A stretch of DNA of 11,501 nucleotides from Armatimonadaceae bacterium (GTDB lineage: Bacteria > Armatimonadota > Armatimonadia > Armatimonadales > Armatimonadaceae), in contig JAUJNC010000161.1 in the NCBI GenBank assembly GCA_030446525.1, forward strand, positions 1 through 11,501, read 5' to 3'. The first letter of the stretch is position 1; each line of letters starts with the position of its first letter. Both the position numbers and the translations under genes were made by a program. The notes under the pieces are model-generated. The model saw only the letters and a list, made by a program, of their open reading frames with translations. It was not told the DNA's origin and did no database searches. Positions 5,595-11,501 of this stretch are shown piece by piece.

Positions 5595-5849
5595 GTGCGA
5601 CCTTACACCCCAGGGGGAGGGGGCCGACGGGAAATCCCTGTCGTCTGCCCCTCCTGTAACCATGCCTCCTCGGTGCCCCCCTCTGCGGTGGCGCGAAACC
5701 AGTTCTTCTGCTCGGGTTGTGGCAAGGCGCTCGATCTGTCGCAGGTATTCCGGCAGATGACCGCGGGCGTCGGGGGCACGGTCCCACAGCCCCCGCGCCG
5801 CGACCGCGCCGATTCGCGTTACAAGAGCGCGCGCAAAGGGCGGCGCTAA
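5595..5849 (+). CDS. Small zinc-ribbon protein, 84 aa
   Basis: The product has two CxxC pairs, CPSC at residues 18-21 and CSGC at 39-42, with 17 residues between. This is the zinc-ribbon pattern in which four cysteines hold one zinc ion. The N-terminus is glycine-rich and the last 20 residues are strongly basic (ending KSARKGRR), which could contact nucleic acid or acidic partners. There is no membrane segment. The start is GTG at 5595, with AAGGG about nine bases upstream; a later start is possible but would fall close to the first cysteine pair. It ends 12 bases before the PD40 gene, so the two are likely co-transcribed. I cannot assign a function; similar ribbons occur at the N-terminus of many bacterial proteins. 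Confidence 0.72.
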   Translation: MRPYTPGGGGRREIPVVCPSCNHASSVPPSAVARNQFFCSGCGKALDLSQVFRQMTAGVGGTVPQPPRRDRADSRYKSARKGRR

Positions 5850-5861
5850 AGCAGCAAGCCT

Positions 5862-6977
5862 ATGCGTCCGCGTTTCACGCCGCAAAAAACGTTGCTCCTG
5901 ACGGTCGCCCTCGTCATCTTGGGCGGTCTGGCGTTCTGGGTCAGCCGGGGGGCTCCCCTGCCCGGTGCGGCGGTCCCCAGCACGGCCGGAAAGATAGCCT
6001 TCGTCTCGGAACGAGACGGTAACGCCGACCTCTGGATGGTGGATGCGCGGAACGCGGCGGATGCCGCGCGGCTGACGGATCACCCGGAGGAAGACCGATC
6101 CCCCACGTGGTCCCCGGGCGGCGAGGAGCTGGCGTTCATATCGAGCCGGCGCGGCGGCTACCAGGTATTTCTTGTGGAGGCGCGGGCCGGCGCGGAGCCG
6201 CGCCCGCTCACGATCACGTCGTCGAGCAAGGACAGTCCGTCCTGGGGCAGGGACGGGCGGGTCTACTACCTCGCGTCGGGGCAGCTGGTGGCGACAACGC
6301 CGGGCACGAGCGACGCGGACGCGGTCTTTCCCACCGCCGACGCGCGGCGCATACCGGGGGATCCGCTGGCGACCGGCGGGTTTCGCTGGGCGCGGCCGTC
6401 GCCGGATGGTACATCCGTGGCAGCGGTGTTGCGGCTCGAAAGCGGCGAAGCGCTGCTGCTCTCACCGCCGGGCGCGGAGCGCCCGCTCTTTCTGGGCCTG
6501 GCGCAGAACATCATCGCGGCGTGGGCGCCAGATAACACTCTTGTCGCCGCCTTCGGCGGCGGCGGCCCCGTATCCGGGTCGTTCCCCCTGCCGCAAGATC
6601 GCCCGATCCCCCCGGCGCCGCAAGCGGACGCATCGTTCCTGGGCAGGTTCGGTCGTGACGGCTCGGCCCTGCCCGCCGCGCGGTTGCCTTTCCCCGCTTC
6701 CGGGCTTGCCGTTGCGCCGGACGGGAAAAAGGCGGCGGTGACGTCGGATCGAGGCGTCGTGCTGCTCCCGGCGGGGGACGGGCAAGGCAAGCAGGTGTTT
6801 GAGCGGGCGGCCGCCAGCCCCAGCTGGTCGCCCGACGGCAAGACGCTGGCATTCGCCTCGGAAGGGGACATCTGGACCCTCGCCGCCGGCGCGGGGGACG
6901 CGGCGAAAAACCTCACGGGCGGCAGGATGGGCGACTGCTCGTCGCCCGTCTGGTCGCCCGCGAGGGCCGCGGAGTAG
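5862..6977 (+). CDS. Membrane-anchored PD40/TolB-like beta-propeller protein
   Basis: 371 residues. After a basic N-terminus, residues about 10-28 form one hydrophobic segment (signal anchor or uncleaved signal), so the rest should face the periplasm. The body carries PD40 (WD40-like) repeats: KIAFVSERDGNADLWMVD from about 44, SPTWSPGGEELAFISSR at 81-97, and near the C-terminus SPSWSPDGKTLAFASEGDIW. A last repeat is cut short at SPVWSPARAAE. These repeats form the propeller of TolB and related envelope proteins, where they mediate protein contacts. It lacks the TolB N-terminal domain, and no Tol-Pal genes are nearby, so it is not TolB itself. It lies 12 bases after the zinc-ribbon gene. Its TAG stop is one base from the stop of the convergent DUF4397 gene. 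Confidence 0.85.
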   Translation: MRPRFTPQKTLLLTVALVILGGLAFWVSRGAPLPGAAVPSTAGKIAFVSERDGNADLWMVDARNAADAARLTDHPEEDRSPTWSPGGEELAFISSRRGGYQVFLVEARAGAEPRPLTITSSSKDSPSWGRDGRVYYLASGQLVATTPGTSDADAVFPTADARRIPGDPLATGGFRWARPSPDGTSVAAVLRLESGEALLLSPPGAERPLFLGLAQNIIAAWAPDNTLVAAFGGGGPVSGSFPLPQDRPIPPAPQADASFLGRFGRDGSALPAARLPFPASGLAVAPDGKKAAVTSDRGVVLLPAGDGQGKQVFERAAASPSWSPDGKTLAFASEGDIWTLAAGAGDAAKNLTGGRMGDCSSPVWSPARAAE

Positions 6978-6978
6978 G

Positions 6979-7695
6979 CTAGCTTCCCCGGGGCATGTCG
7001 GGTGTTATGGTGACGGTGAAGCCCTGCCTGTCCTCGCCTTTGAGCAGGCCGAAGGCGAACGCCGACAGGTTCGCGCCCGCGGGCACCTTCGCCTTGATGT
7101 CCTCTTCCACGGCATACGGAGACCCGGACGGGCGGACCTCCAGCACGTAACTGCCGTGACGCAGGGACCGGTAGGGGGTCGCGGTCGGGTACGTCGCCCC
7201 TTTGTAAAGGAGCGCCTCTTTGGGCGTCACGGCGACCACGTCGATCGCGGGGACGTCCGGCGCGAGGTGGACCACGCGCAGGCGCCCCTCCCCCTTGCCC
7301 GCGGGGGCCAGGTCGTCCTCCAGGAGGACCGGCCGCAGCGTCCTTAATGTCCCGGACGCCGCCAGGGTGTACGCCTCGCCTGCTTCCGCCGTGACCGGGA
7401 TCGTGAGCACGGCTATCCCGGCCTGGCTGGCGACCACCTTGATCTGGTGGGTGCCGGCGGGCACGGGGAAGTACCTACTGACGGTCCGGTACGGCACCTT
7501 CGCCAGTATCTTTTTACTGCCCAGGTAGATGTCCATGACCGGGGCATCCGGTATGGCATGGACCACGCGGATATAGGCCTTCCCGGGGGCGCTTTTCCCG
7601 CCCGTCTTACCCGCCTTTTGTGCCCAGACGCCCGTTCCCAGGGCGAGGACCATTCCCAAAAGGGCGACAACTCCCCAAACGCGCTTTCTCTGCAT
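6979..7695 (-). CDS. Secreted DUF4397 protein with two tandem domains
   Basis: 238 residues with a classical signal peptide: basic MQRKR, a hydrophobic core to about residue 22, and a likely cut after VWA (about 25). The mature part has two DUF4397-type units of about 95 residues. The first opens with IRVVHAIPDAPVMDIYLGSK, the second with LRVVHLAPDVPAIDVV, and each continues through a Y-R-T/S-V/L motif (YRTVSRYFPVPAGTHQIKVV; YRSLRHGSYVLEVRPSG). The fold is probably beta-sandwich; DUF4397 is typical of secreted or surface proteins and its molecular role is not known. There are no cysteines in the mature part. The ATG at 7693-7695 follows AAGGAG by about 12 bases. It is a single gene on this strand. 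Confidence 0.88.
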   Translation of the reverse strand: MQRKRVWGVVALLGMVLALGTGVWAQKAGKTGGKSAPGKAYIRVVHAIPDAPVMDIYLGSKKILAKVPYRTVSRYFPVPAGTHQIKVVASQAGIAVLTIPVTAEAGEAYTLAASGTLRTLRPVLLEDDLAPAGKGEGRLRVVHLAPDVPAIDVVAVTPKEALLYKGATYPTATPYRSLRHGSYVLEVRPSGSPYAVEEDIKAKVPAGANLSAFAFGLLKGEDRQGFTVTITPDMPRGS

Positions 7696-7745
7696 TCGGC
7701 GACCAAACTCCTTCTGTAAGGGTGCGACGTTCTATCTGTTCCCGT

Positions 7746-7751
7746 ATTATA
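7746..7751 (-). promoter_or_regulatory. -10 box of the DUF4397 gene
   Basis: A perfect TATAAT on the minus strand, giving a leader of about 44 bases with the AAGGAG ribosome site in it. A TTGACC at 7765-7770 lies only 13 bases upstream, too close for a normal -35 box, and no other good -35 is present at 16-18 bases. Confidence 0.55.
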
Positions 7752-7780
7752 ACTCATCTTGCGCGGTCAAGATGTGATAG

Positions 7781-7993
7781 TGGCGGATCAACGAGACGGT
7801 CGAGAAGCGGGGCCTCCAACGGACCCGGCTTCCCGTGGAGTTCCCCAGGGGCAAGGTGCTCCTCACTGGCGGTAAAAAGGCCACGCCGGAACAGGTCGCC
7901 AGATTGATACTGTTCCTGGCCTCGGACGATTCGACATCATCACCGGCACCGAGGTCTGGTATAGACGGCGCCATGTCTTTGATCCTGGGCTAA
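7781..7993 (+). pseudogene. C-terminal remnant of a short-chain dehydrogenase/reductase (SDR)
   Basis: The frame from 7781 to the TAA at 7991-7993 reads INETVEKRGLQRTR, then TPEQVARLILFLASDD and finally IDGAMSLILG. This is the standard SDR C-terminus (usually PEE-A-LFLASD-S-ITG-xxxxDGG). Between them the expected ITGTEVW is present but one frame off: an indel near 7934-7940 and an extra T near 7957-7961 compensate each other. Only about 70 codons remain; a TAG lies directly upstream at 7778-7780, and the Rossmann core and YxxxK catalytic site are missing. It sits between the DUF4397 promoter and the MDR gene, and its stop overlaps that of the MDR gene in CTAA. Confidence 0.7.
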
Positions 7994-8994
7994 ACTGTCC
8001 AGTCGAAGAGCACGGCCATGGCCTCGGGACGCTGCTCGCGCAGCATGCGGTAGGCTTCGGGGGCTTCCTCCGGGGCGTAGCGGTGCGTTATCAGGTCCGC
8101 CACGCGCATGTCGCCCTGGGCGAGGTAAGCGAAGAAGAGCTGGATCATCTCCCGGTGGCTCCAGGGCGCGTGGTCGGACGAGGCGGGCGGCGGGTTGTTG
8201 TCGTGGGCGCCGATGATACGCAGGCCGCGCGTTATCACGTCGGGCGTCAGCCGCTGCCGCGACGGCGTTCCCGTGTCGCCCAGCAGCAGAAGCCGCCCGA
8301 AGCGCCGCACCAGGGGCAGGGCGTGTTCCAGCACGAGGGCGTTGCCCGTCACGTCGTAGACGACGTCCGCCCCGCGGCCCATCAGGTCCAGCACCTCCTC
8401 CCGCGCCTTTTCGACCGGCAGGGTCAGGCCGTGCGTCGCGCCATGCGCGCGGGCCATCTCGACGCGCTTCGCCCACGGGTCGACCGCGATGATCTGCCGG
8501 GCCCCCAGCAGGCGCGCGTACTGGACGACCAGTTGTCCCAGCAGTCCCACGCCCACGACCACGACGCTGTCCCCCAGCGCATGCTCGGCGCGGCGCACGC
8601 CGTTTTGCGCGATGCTCGCCAGCCCCAACCAGGTGGCCTCGTCATCGGTCACGGTGTCGGGGATGCGGTGCAGGTTGCCGGGTTTGGTCACCACGTACTG
8701 GCGGTGCTTGGCACGGATCGCGACCCGCTCGCCTTCGTGTATGTCTGCGACCTCGCTGCCCACGGCCGACACGCGGCCCGCCAGGCTGTATCCCGGCGCG
8801 AAAGGGTACTTCACCCAGTTGGCCCAGTGCGTGCCCTCATCAAACAAGCGGCCCAGGGCGATGCCTTCGGTGCCGGTGCTGATGAGCGTCTTGTGCGCCC
8901 GCACCAGCACCTCGCCCGGCCCCGGCTCCGGCACCGTCTCTTCCCGCACCTCGACCTGGTTTTCGCCGACGAAAAGGATGTTGCGCCCCTGCAT
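7990..8994 (-). CDS. MDR-superfamily NAD(P)-dependent oxidoreductase, zinc-free
   Basis: 334 residues of the medium-chain dehydrogenase fold. The N-terminal GroES-like part (to about 120) includes STGTEGIALGR and APGYSLAGRV. The Rossmann part has VVGVGLLGQL (146-155), with aspartate at 172 (VDPWAKR), which suggests NAD rather than NADP. I find no cysteine anywhere in the protein, so neither the catalytic nor the structural zinc site of classical alcohol dehydrogenases can form. The sequence most resembles the BchC-like/threonine dehydrogenase-like branch, annotated by similarity to 2-desacetyl-2-hydroxyethyl bacteriochlorophyllide dehydrogenase; the substrate is unknown. The ATG at 8992-8994 is preferred because homology begins there, although the frame stays open to 9081. 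It follows the EamA transporter gene by 49 bases, so the two probably form an operon. Confidence 0.88.
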   Translation of the reverse strand: MQGRNILFVGENQVEVREETVPEPGPGEVLVRAHKTLISTGTEGIALGRLFDEGTHWANWVKYPFAPGYSLAGRVSAVGSEVADIHEGERVAIRAKHRQYVVTKPGNLHRIPDTVTDDEATWLGLASIAQNGVRRAEHALGDSVVVVGVGLLGQLVVQYARLLGARQIIAVDPWAKRVEMARAHGATHGLTLPVEKAREEVLDLMGRGADVVYDVTGNALVLEHALPLVRRFGRLLLLGDTGTPSRQRLTPDVITRGLRIIGAHDNNPPPASSDHAPWSHREMIQLFFAYLAQGDMRVADLITHRYAPEEAPEAYRMLREQRPEAMAVLFDWTV

Positions 8995-9000
8995 GATGCC

Positions 9001-9029
9001 CCCGCCCGCAGGTTCCCCTTCCGGGCGGG
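9001..9029 (-). promoter_or_regulatory. Intercistronic hairpin over the ribosome site of the MDR gene
   Basis: In the transporter-MDR mRNA, CCCGCCCG (9022-9029) pairs perfectly with CGGGCGGG (9001-9008) around a 13-base loop. The 3' arm ends six bases before the MDR ATG and contains the G-run that is the only Shine-Dalgarno-like sequence there. A strong AGGAGG lies 5' of the hairpin, just after the transporter stop, with no start codon in range. The hairpin could limit MDR translation unless ribosomes leaving the transporter gene open it; that role is inference. Confidence 0.45.
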
Positions 9030-9043
9030 TTTGTCCTCCTGCG

Positions 9044-9955
9044 TCACGGGGGATCGGGAGCGCGCGCCGCTTTGGGCGCACCCCGGAGGGTGTGGAACAC
9101 GACGGCCGCCAGGATGATCGCGCCGCCCAGGATCGCCCAGGTCGAGGGGCGTTCGCCCAGGAACAGGAAGACCCAGACCGGGTTCAGCACCGGCTCGATG
9201 TAGCCGGCGATGCCGGCGTCCAGGGAGCGCACGCCCCGGGCGATGCCCAGGGTGAAGAGGGTGTAGGCGATGCCGATCTGCACCACGCCCAGATACAAGG
9301 TGATCGCGGCGTCCTGCGCCGAAAGATCGAGCCCAGCGCCCGCAAAGAAAGCCGGGGCCGTCACCAGGGCCAGGAGCAGATTCCCGTAGATCACCGAGGC
9401 GGCGCGGTTGACCTCGCCCGCGCGCGGGTGGCGCAGGAGCAGGGTGAAGAACGCGAAGCACAGTCCCGAGCCGAGGGCGGCGAGGTTGCCGCTCACGTCC
9501 TCGGGGCGCAGCTTCCCCACGAAGAAGAGCGACATCCCGGCGACGCACGCCGCGACCACAAAGAGGTCCCGCATGCGGAGCTTCTCCCGGTACAGCAGCG
9601 GCTCGAAGACCAGGATGTAAATGGGCGCCGTGTACTGGAGGAAGATGGCGTTGGCGGCGGTCGTGAGCTTGGTCGCCACGACGAAGAGCAGGAGCAGCGC
9701 GGCGTACAGCACGGCGGCCGCGGCGGCGGGTGCGTTGACCCGGAAGCCTTCGCGCCGGGTGAAGAAGGCCACCGTCGCCGCCGCCAGCAGCGACCGCCCG
9801 AACGAGAGCTCCAGCGCCGAAAGCGACGTCGCCTTGATGAACAGACCGCCGGTGCTCCACAGCAAGGCCGCGGCAATCACCAGAAGGATCGGCGAAGCGC
9901 TCCCACGGCTCCTCCGGTCGGCAGCACCCGAATTGCTGCGGATGGGTTTCGACAT
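9044..9955 (-). CDS. DMT-superfamily transporter, EamA type
   Basis: 303 residues, hydrophobic throughout, with about ten membrane segments in two EamA halves (about 20-150 and 167-293). Family features include LLWSTGGLFIKA in the first helix, AIFLQYTAPIYILVFE before the loop joining the halves, and in the second half IEPVLNPVWVFLFLGERPS, the conserved E-P and G-E positions of EamA proteins. Such carriers export or import small metabolites (amino acids, purines, sugars) across the inner membrane; the substrate cannot be read from sequence. The ATG at 9953-9955 has GGAGG eight bases upstream, so I reject the longer open frame to 10171. It precedes the MDR oxidoreductase gene in an apparent operon and diverges from the cytochrome gene, with 88 bases between them. 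Confidence 0.9.
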   Translation of the reverse strand: MSKPIRSNSGAADRRSRGSASPILLVIAAALLWSTGGLFIKATSLSALELSFGRSLLAAATVAFFTRREGFRVNAPAAAAAVLYAALLLLFVVATKLTTAANAIFLQYTAPIYILVFEPLLYREKLRMRDLFVVAACVAGMSLFFVGKLRPEDVSGNLAALGSGLCFAFFTLLLRHPRAGEVNRAASVIYGNLLLALVTAPAFFAGAGLDLSAQDAAITLYLGVVQIGIAYTLFTLGIARGVRSLDAGIAGYIEPVLNPVWVFLFLGERPSTWAILGGAIILAAVVFHTLRGAPKAARAPDPP

Positions 9956-10028
9956 GTGCCGTTCCTCCAGAAAGCATACCACGAGTTCGGGACAAGCCGG
10001 GCCGCTGGCGCCCCCCCGGCGCGCGGGG

Positions 10029-10034
10029 TATAAT
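10029..10034 (+). promoter_or_regulatory. -10 box of the PSD1 cytochrome gene, close to the ATG
   Basis: A perfect TATAAT with only nine bases between it and the ATG at 10044. Transcription should start at about 10041, leaving a leader of zero to three bases and no ribosome site. The -35 region at 17 bases (10006-10011) is a poor match. Confidence 0.6.
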
Positions 10035-10043
10035 GGGGCCACC

Positions 10044-11501
10044 ATGCGACCGAAGGTCGATCTGAAATACCCGTTGATGTACCTGCTGGGGCTTTTGGGC
10101 TTGCTGCTCCTTTGCCTGGTGGTACGCCCGGCCGCCGGGTCTGCCGCATCGGCCAAGCCGGGACCGGCCACGCAGACGGTGGACTTCGACCGCGACGTGC
10201 GCCCGATCCTGTCGGAGAACTGCTTCGCCTGTCACGGCTTCGACCCCAAGACGCGCGCGGCGGAGCTGCGGCTCGACACGGCGGAGAACGCATTCAAGAA
10301 GCTGGCGTCCGGCAAGACGGCGATCATCCCGGGCGAGCCGGCGCAGAGCGAGCTGATGCGCCGCGTCGCCACACACGGCGGGCTCCAGATGCCGCCGGCG
10401 AGCTCGAACAAGAAGCTGACGGCCGGGCAGATCGAGACGCTGCGCCGGTGGGTCGCGCAGGGCGGCCGGTTCGCGCCGCACTGGGCGCTGGTCAAGCCCA
10501 GACGCCCCGCGCTGCCGCCAGTGAGGAGCACGGCCTGGCCGCGCAACCCGATCGACCGTTTCATCCTGACCCGGCTGGAAAAAGAGGGCTTGCGGCCCTC
10601 ACCGGAGGCCGACCGGCGCACGCTGTTGCGCCGCGTGAGCCTCGACCTGACCGGCCTGCCACCCACGGTCGCCGAGCTGGATGCGTTCCTAAAAGACAAA
10701 AGCCCGGCTGCTTATGAGAAACAGGTGGACCGCCTGCTCGCCTCGCCGCGCTACGGTGAGCGGATGGCGCTGGCGTGGCTCGACCTGGCGCGCTACGCCG
10801 ACACGCACGGCTACCACATCGACAGCCACCGCGACATGTGGCTGTGGCGTGACTGGGTGGTGGGCGCCTTCAACCGCAACCTGCCCTACGATCAATTCAC
10901 GATCGAGCAGCTGGCCGGCGACATGCTGCCCCATGCCACGCTGGATCAAAAGATCGCTTCCGGTTTCAACCGCAACCACCCGATCAACTTCGAGGGCGGT
11001 GCGATCCCGGAAGAGTACGCCGCCGAGTACGTCTTCGACCGGGTCGACACGACCTCGACCGTCTTCATGGGCCTGACGACGGCCTGCGCCCGCTGCCACG
11101 ACCACAAGTACGACCCGATCACGCAGAAGGACTATTACCGGTTCTTCGCCTTCTTCAACAACGTGCCGGAGCAGGGATTGGACGGCCGCAAGGGCAACGC
11201 CGCCCCCTTCCTCAAAGTGCCGCAGCCGGGGCAGCGGGAGCTGCTGGACGCCTACGGCAAAAAGATCGCCGCGCTGGAGCAGGCCATGAAAGCCCGCGCG
11301 GGCGAGACCGCGGCCGCCCAGGCGGAGTGGCAAACGAACGCCCTCGCCACGCTGGAGAAGTCACCCGCGCTGTCCGCCGGTCTGGACCCCCACCATGGCC
11401 TTGGCCAGGCAAGCACCGGCCACGTGCGCGGCAACCTCCCCATCGGAGGAGCACACGTCAGAACTCCCGACACAAGACGTGCTCGCGGATGCCGGCGGGG
11501 G
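10044..11501 (+). CDS. PSD1/DUF1549 domain cytochrome-like protein (5' part, runs off the window)
   Basis: 486 codons without a stop up to the window edge. The protein opens with a hydrophobic segment (about 10-27) that should target it to the envelope. A PSD1 (planctomycete cytochrome c) domain follows with the haem motif CFACH at residues 60-64, in the usual context DFDRDVRPILSENC, and MPP at 116-118 as possible axial methionine. From about 168 comes DUF1549: NPIDRFILTRLEKEGLRPSP, VSLDLTGLPPT, and a second CxxCH, CARCHDHKYDPIT, at 348-360. The family normally continues with a LamG-like segment and DUF1553, which lie outside. In Planctomycetota and relatives such genes often precede a DUF1501 gene. 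Function is unproved, possibly redox-linked polymer breakdown. The last ~110 bases lose family resemblance, see findings. Confidence 0.9.
   Translation, partial: MRPKVDLKYPLMYLLGLLGLLLLCLVVRPAAGSAASAKPGPATQTVDFDRDVRPILSENCFACHGFDPKTRAAELRLDTAENAFKKLASGKTAIIPGEPAQSELMRRVATHGGLQMPPASSNKKLTAGQIETLRRWVAQGGRFAPHWALVKPRRPALPPVRSTAWPRNPIDRFILTRLEKEGLRPSPEADRRTLLRRVSLDLTGLPPTVAELDAFLKDKSPAAYEKQVDRLLASPRYGERMALAWLDLARYADTHGYHIDSHRDMWLWRDWVVGAFNRNLPYDQFTIEQLAGDMLPHATLDQKIASGFNRNHPINFEGGAIPEEYAAEYVFDRVDTTSTVFMGLTTACARCHDHKYDPITQKDYYRFFAFFNNVPEQGLDGRKGNAAPFLKVPQPGQRELLDAYGKKIAALEQAMKARAGETAAAQAEWQTNALATLEKSPALSAGLDPHHGLGQASTGHVRGNLPIGGAHVRTPDTRRARGCRRG

Noticed and set aside
7765..7770. TTGACC as -35 box for the DUF4397 gene
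   Set aside because: Only 13 bases separate it from the TATAAT, outside the workable 16-19 base spacing.
8489..10033. Open frame of 514 codons on the plus strand across the transporter and MDR genes
   Set aside because: It spans two well-supported minus-strand genes in antisense and shows serine/arginine-rich then charged low-complexity sequence with no domain.
8811..10481. Open frame of 556 codons on the minus strand
   Set aside because: It runs out of frame through the transporter, the MDR start and the antisense of the cytochrome gene; its peptide is arginine-rich with no motif.
10112..11076. Two plus-strand frames (10112-10717 and 10714-11076) inside the cytochrome region
   Set aside because: The frame from 10044 has two CxxCH motifs and continuous DUF1549 sequence, so these are shadows of it.

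Overview
The window is GC-rich DNA (GC-ending codons dominate every intact gene) from a diderm bacterium. It encodes the C-terminus of an outer-membrane beta-barrel protein, a secreted DUF4397 protein, a PD40-repeat envelope protein and a 'planctomycete-type' PSD1/DUF1549 cytochrome. That combination suggests the Planctomycetota, Verrucomicrobiota, Armatimonadota or Acidobacteriota. I lean towards Armatimonadota or a close neighbour, but no rRNA or marker gene settles it. I see no mobile element, CRISPR array, tRNA or rRNA.

Layout, left to right. The last 16 codons of an outer-membrane barrel gene (+) meet galK (-) with overlapping stop codons. Upstream of galK lies a YchF-type P-loop NTPase gene (-). 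galK has its own promoter in the 37-base gap between them, placed so that its mRNA would be leaderless. Next are a 155-aa helical protein of unknown function (+), a broken unknown gene (-), and a long-form hisG (-) broken by seven single-base indels. A glycine-rich RRM RNA-binding protein gene (+) follows, with a long structured leader, several frame breaks and a clear intrinsic terminator. Then come a small zinc-ribbon protein and a membrane-anchored PD40 propeller protein (+ pair), a secreted tandem DUF4397 protein (-), the C-terminal remnant of an SDR oxidoreductase (+), and a DMT/EamA transporter with a cysteine-free MDR oxidoreductase (- operon). Last is the 5' part of a PSD1/DUF1549 cytochrome gene (+), which runs off the right end.

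The genes are mostly unrelated housekeeping and accessory functions (galactose use, histidine synthesis, RNA binding, export, envelope proteins), and I see no dedicated defence or biosynthetic system. Three things deserve a second look. First, reading-frame breaks are concentrated in about 3.17-5.42 kb, mostly single-base changes in or beside short G/C runs with conserved motifs otherwise intact. Second, three promoters have their -10 box only 7-9 bases before an ATG, which implies leaderless mRNAs. Third, convergent genes abut or overlap at their stop codons with no room for a terminator. The frame breaks look more like base-level sequence error than ordinary gene decay, but only reads can decide.
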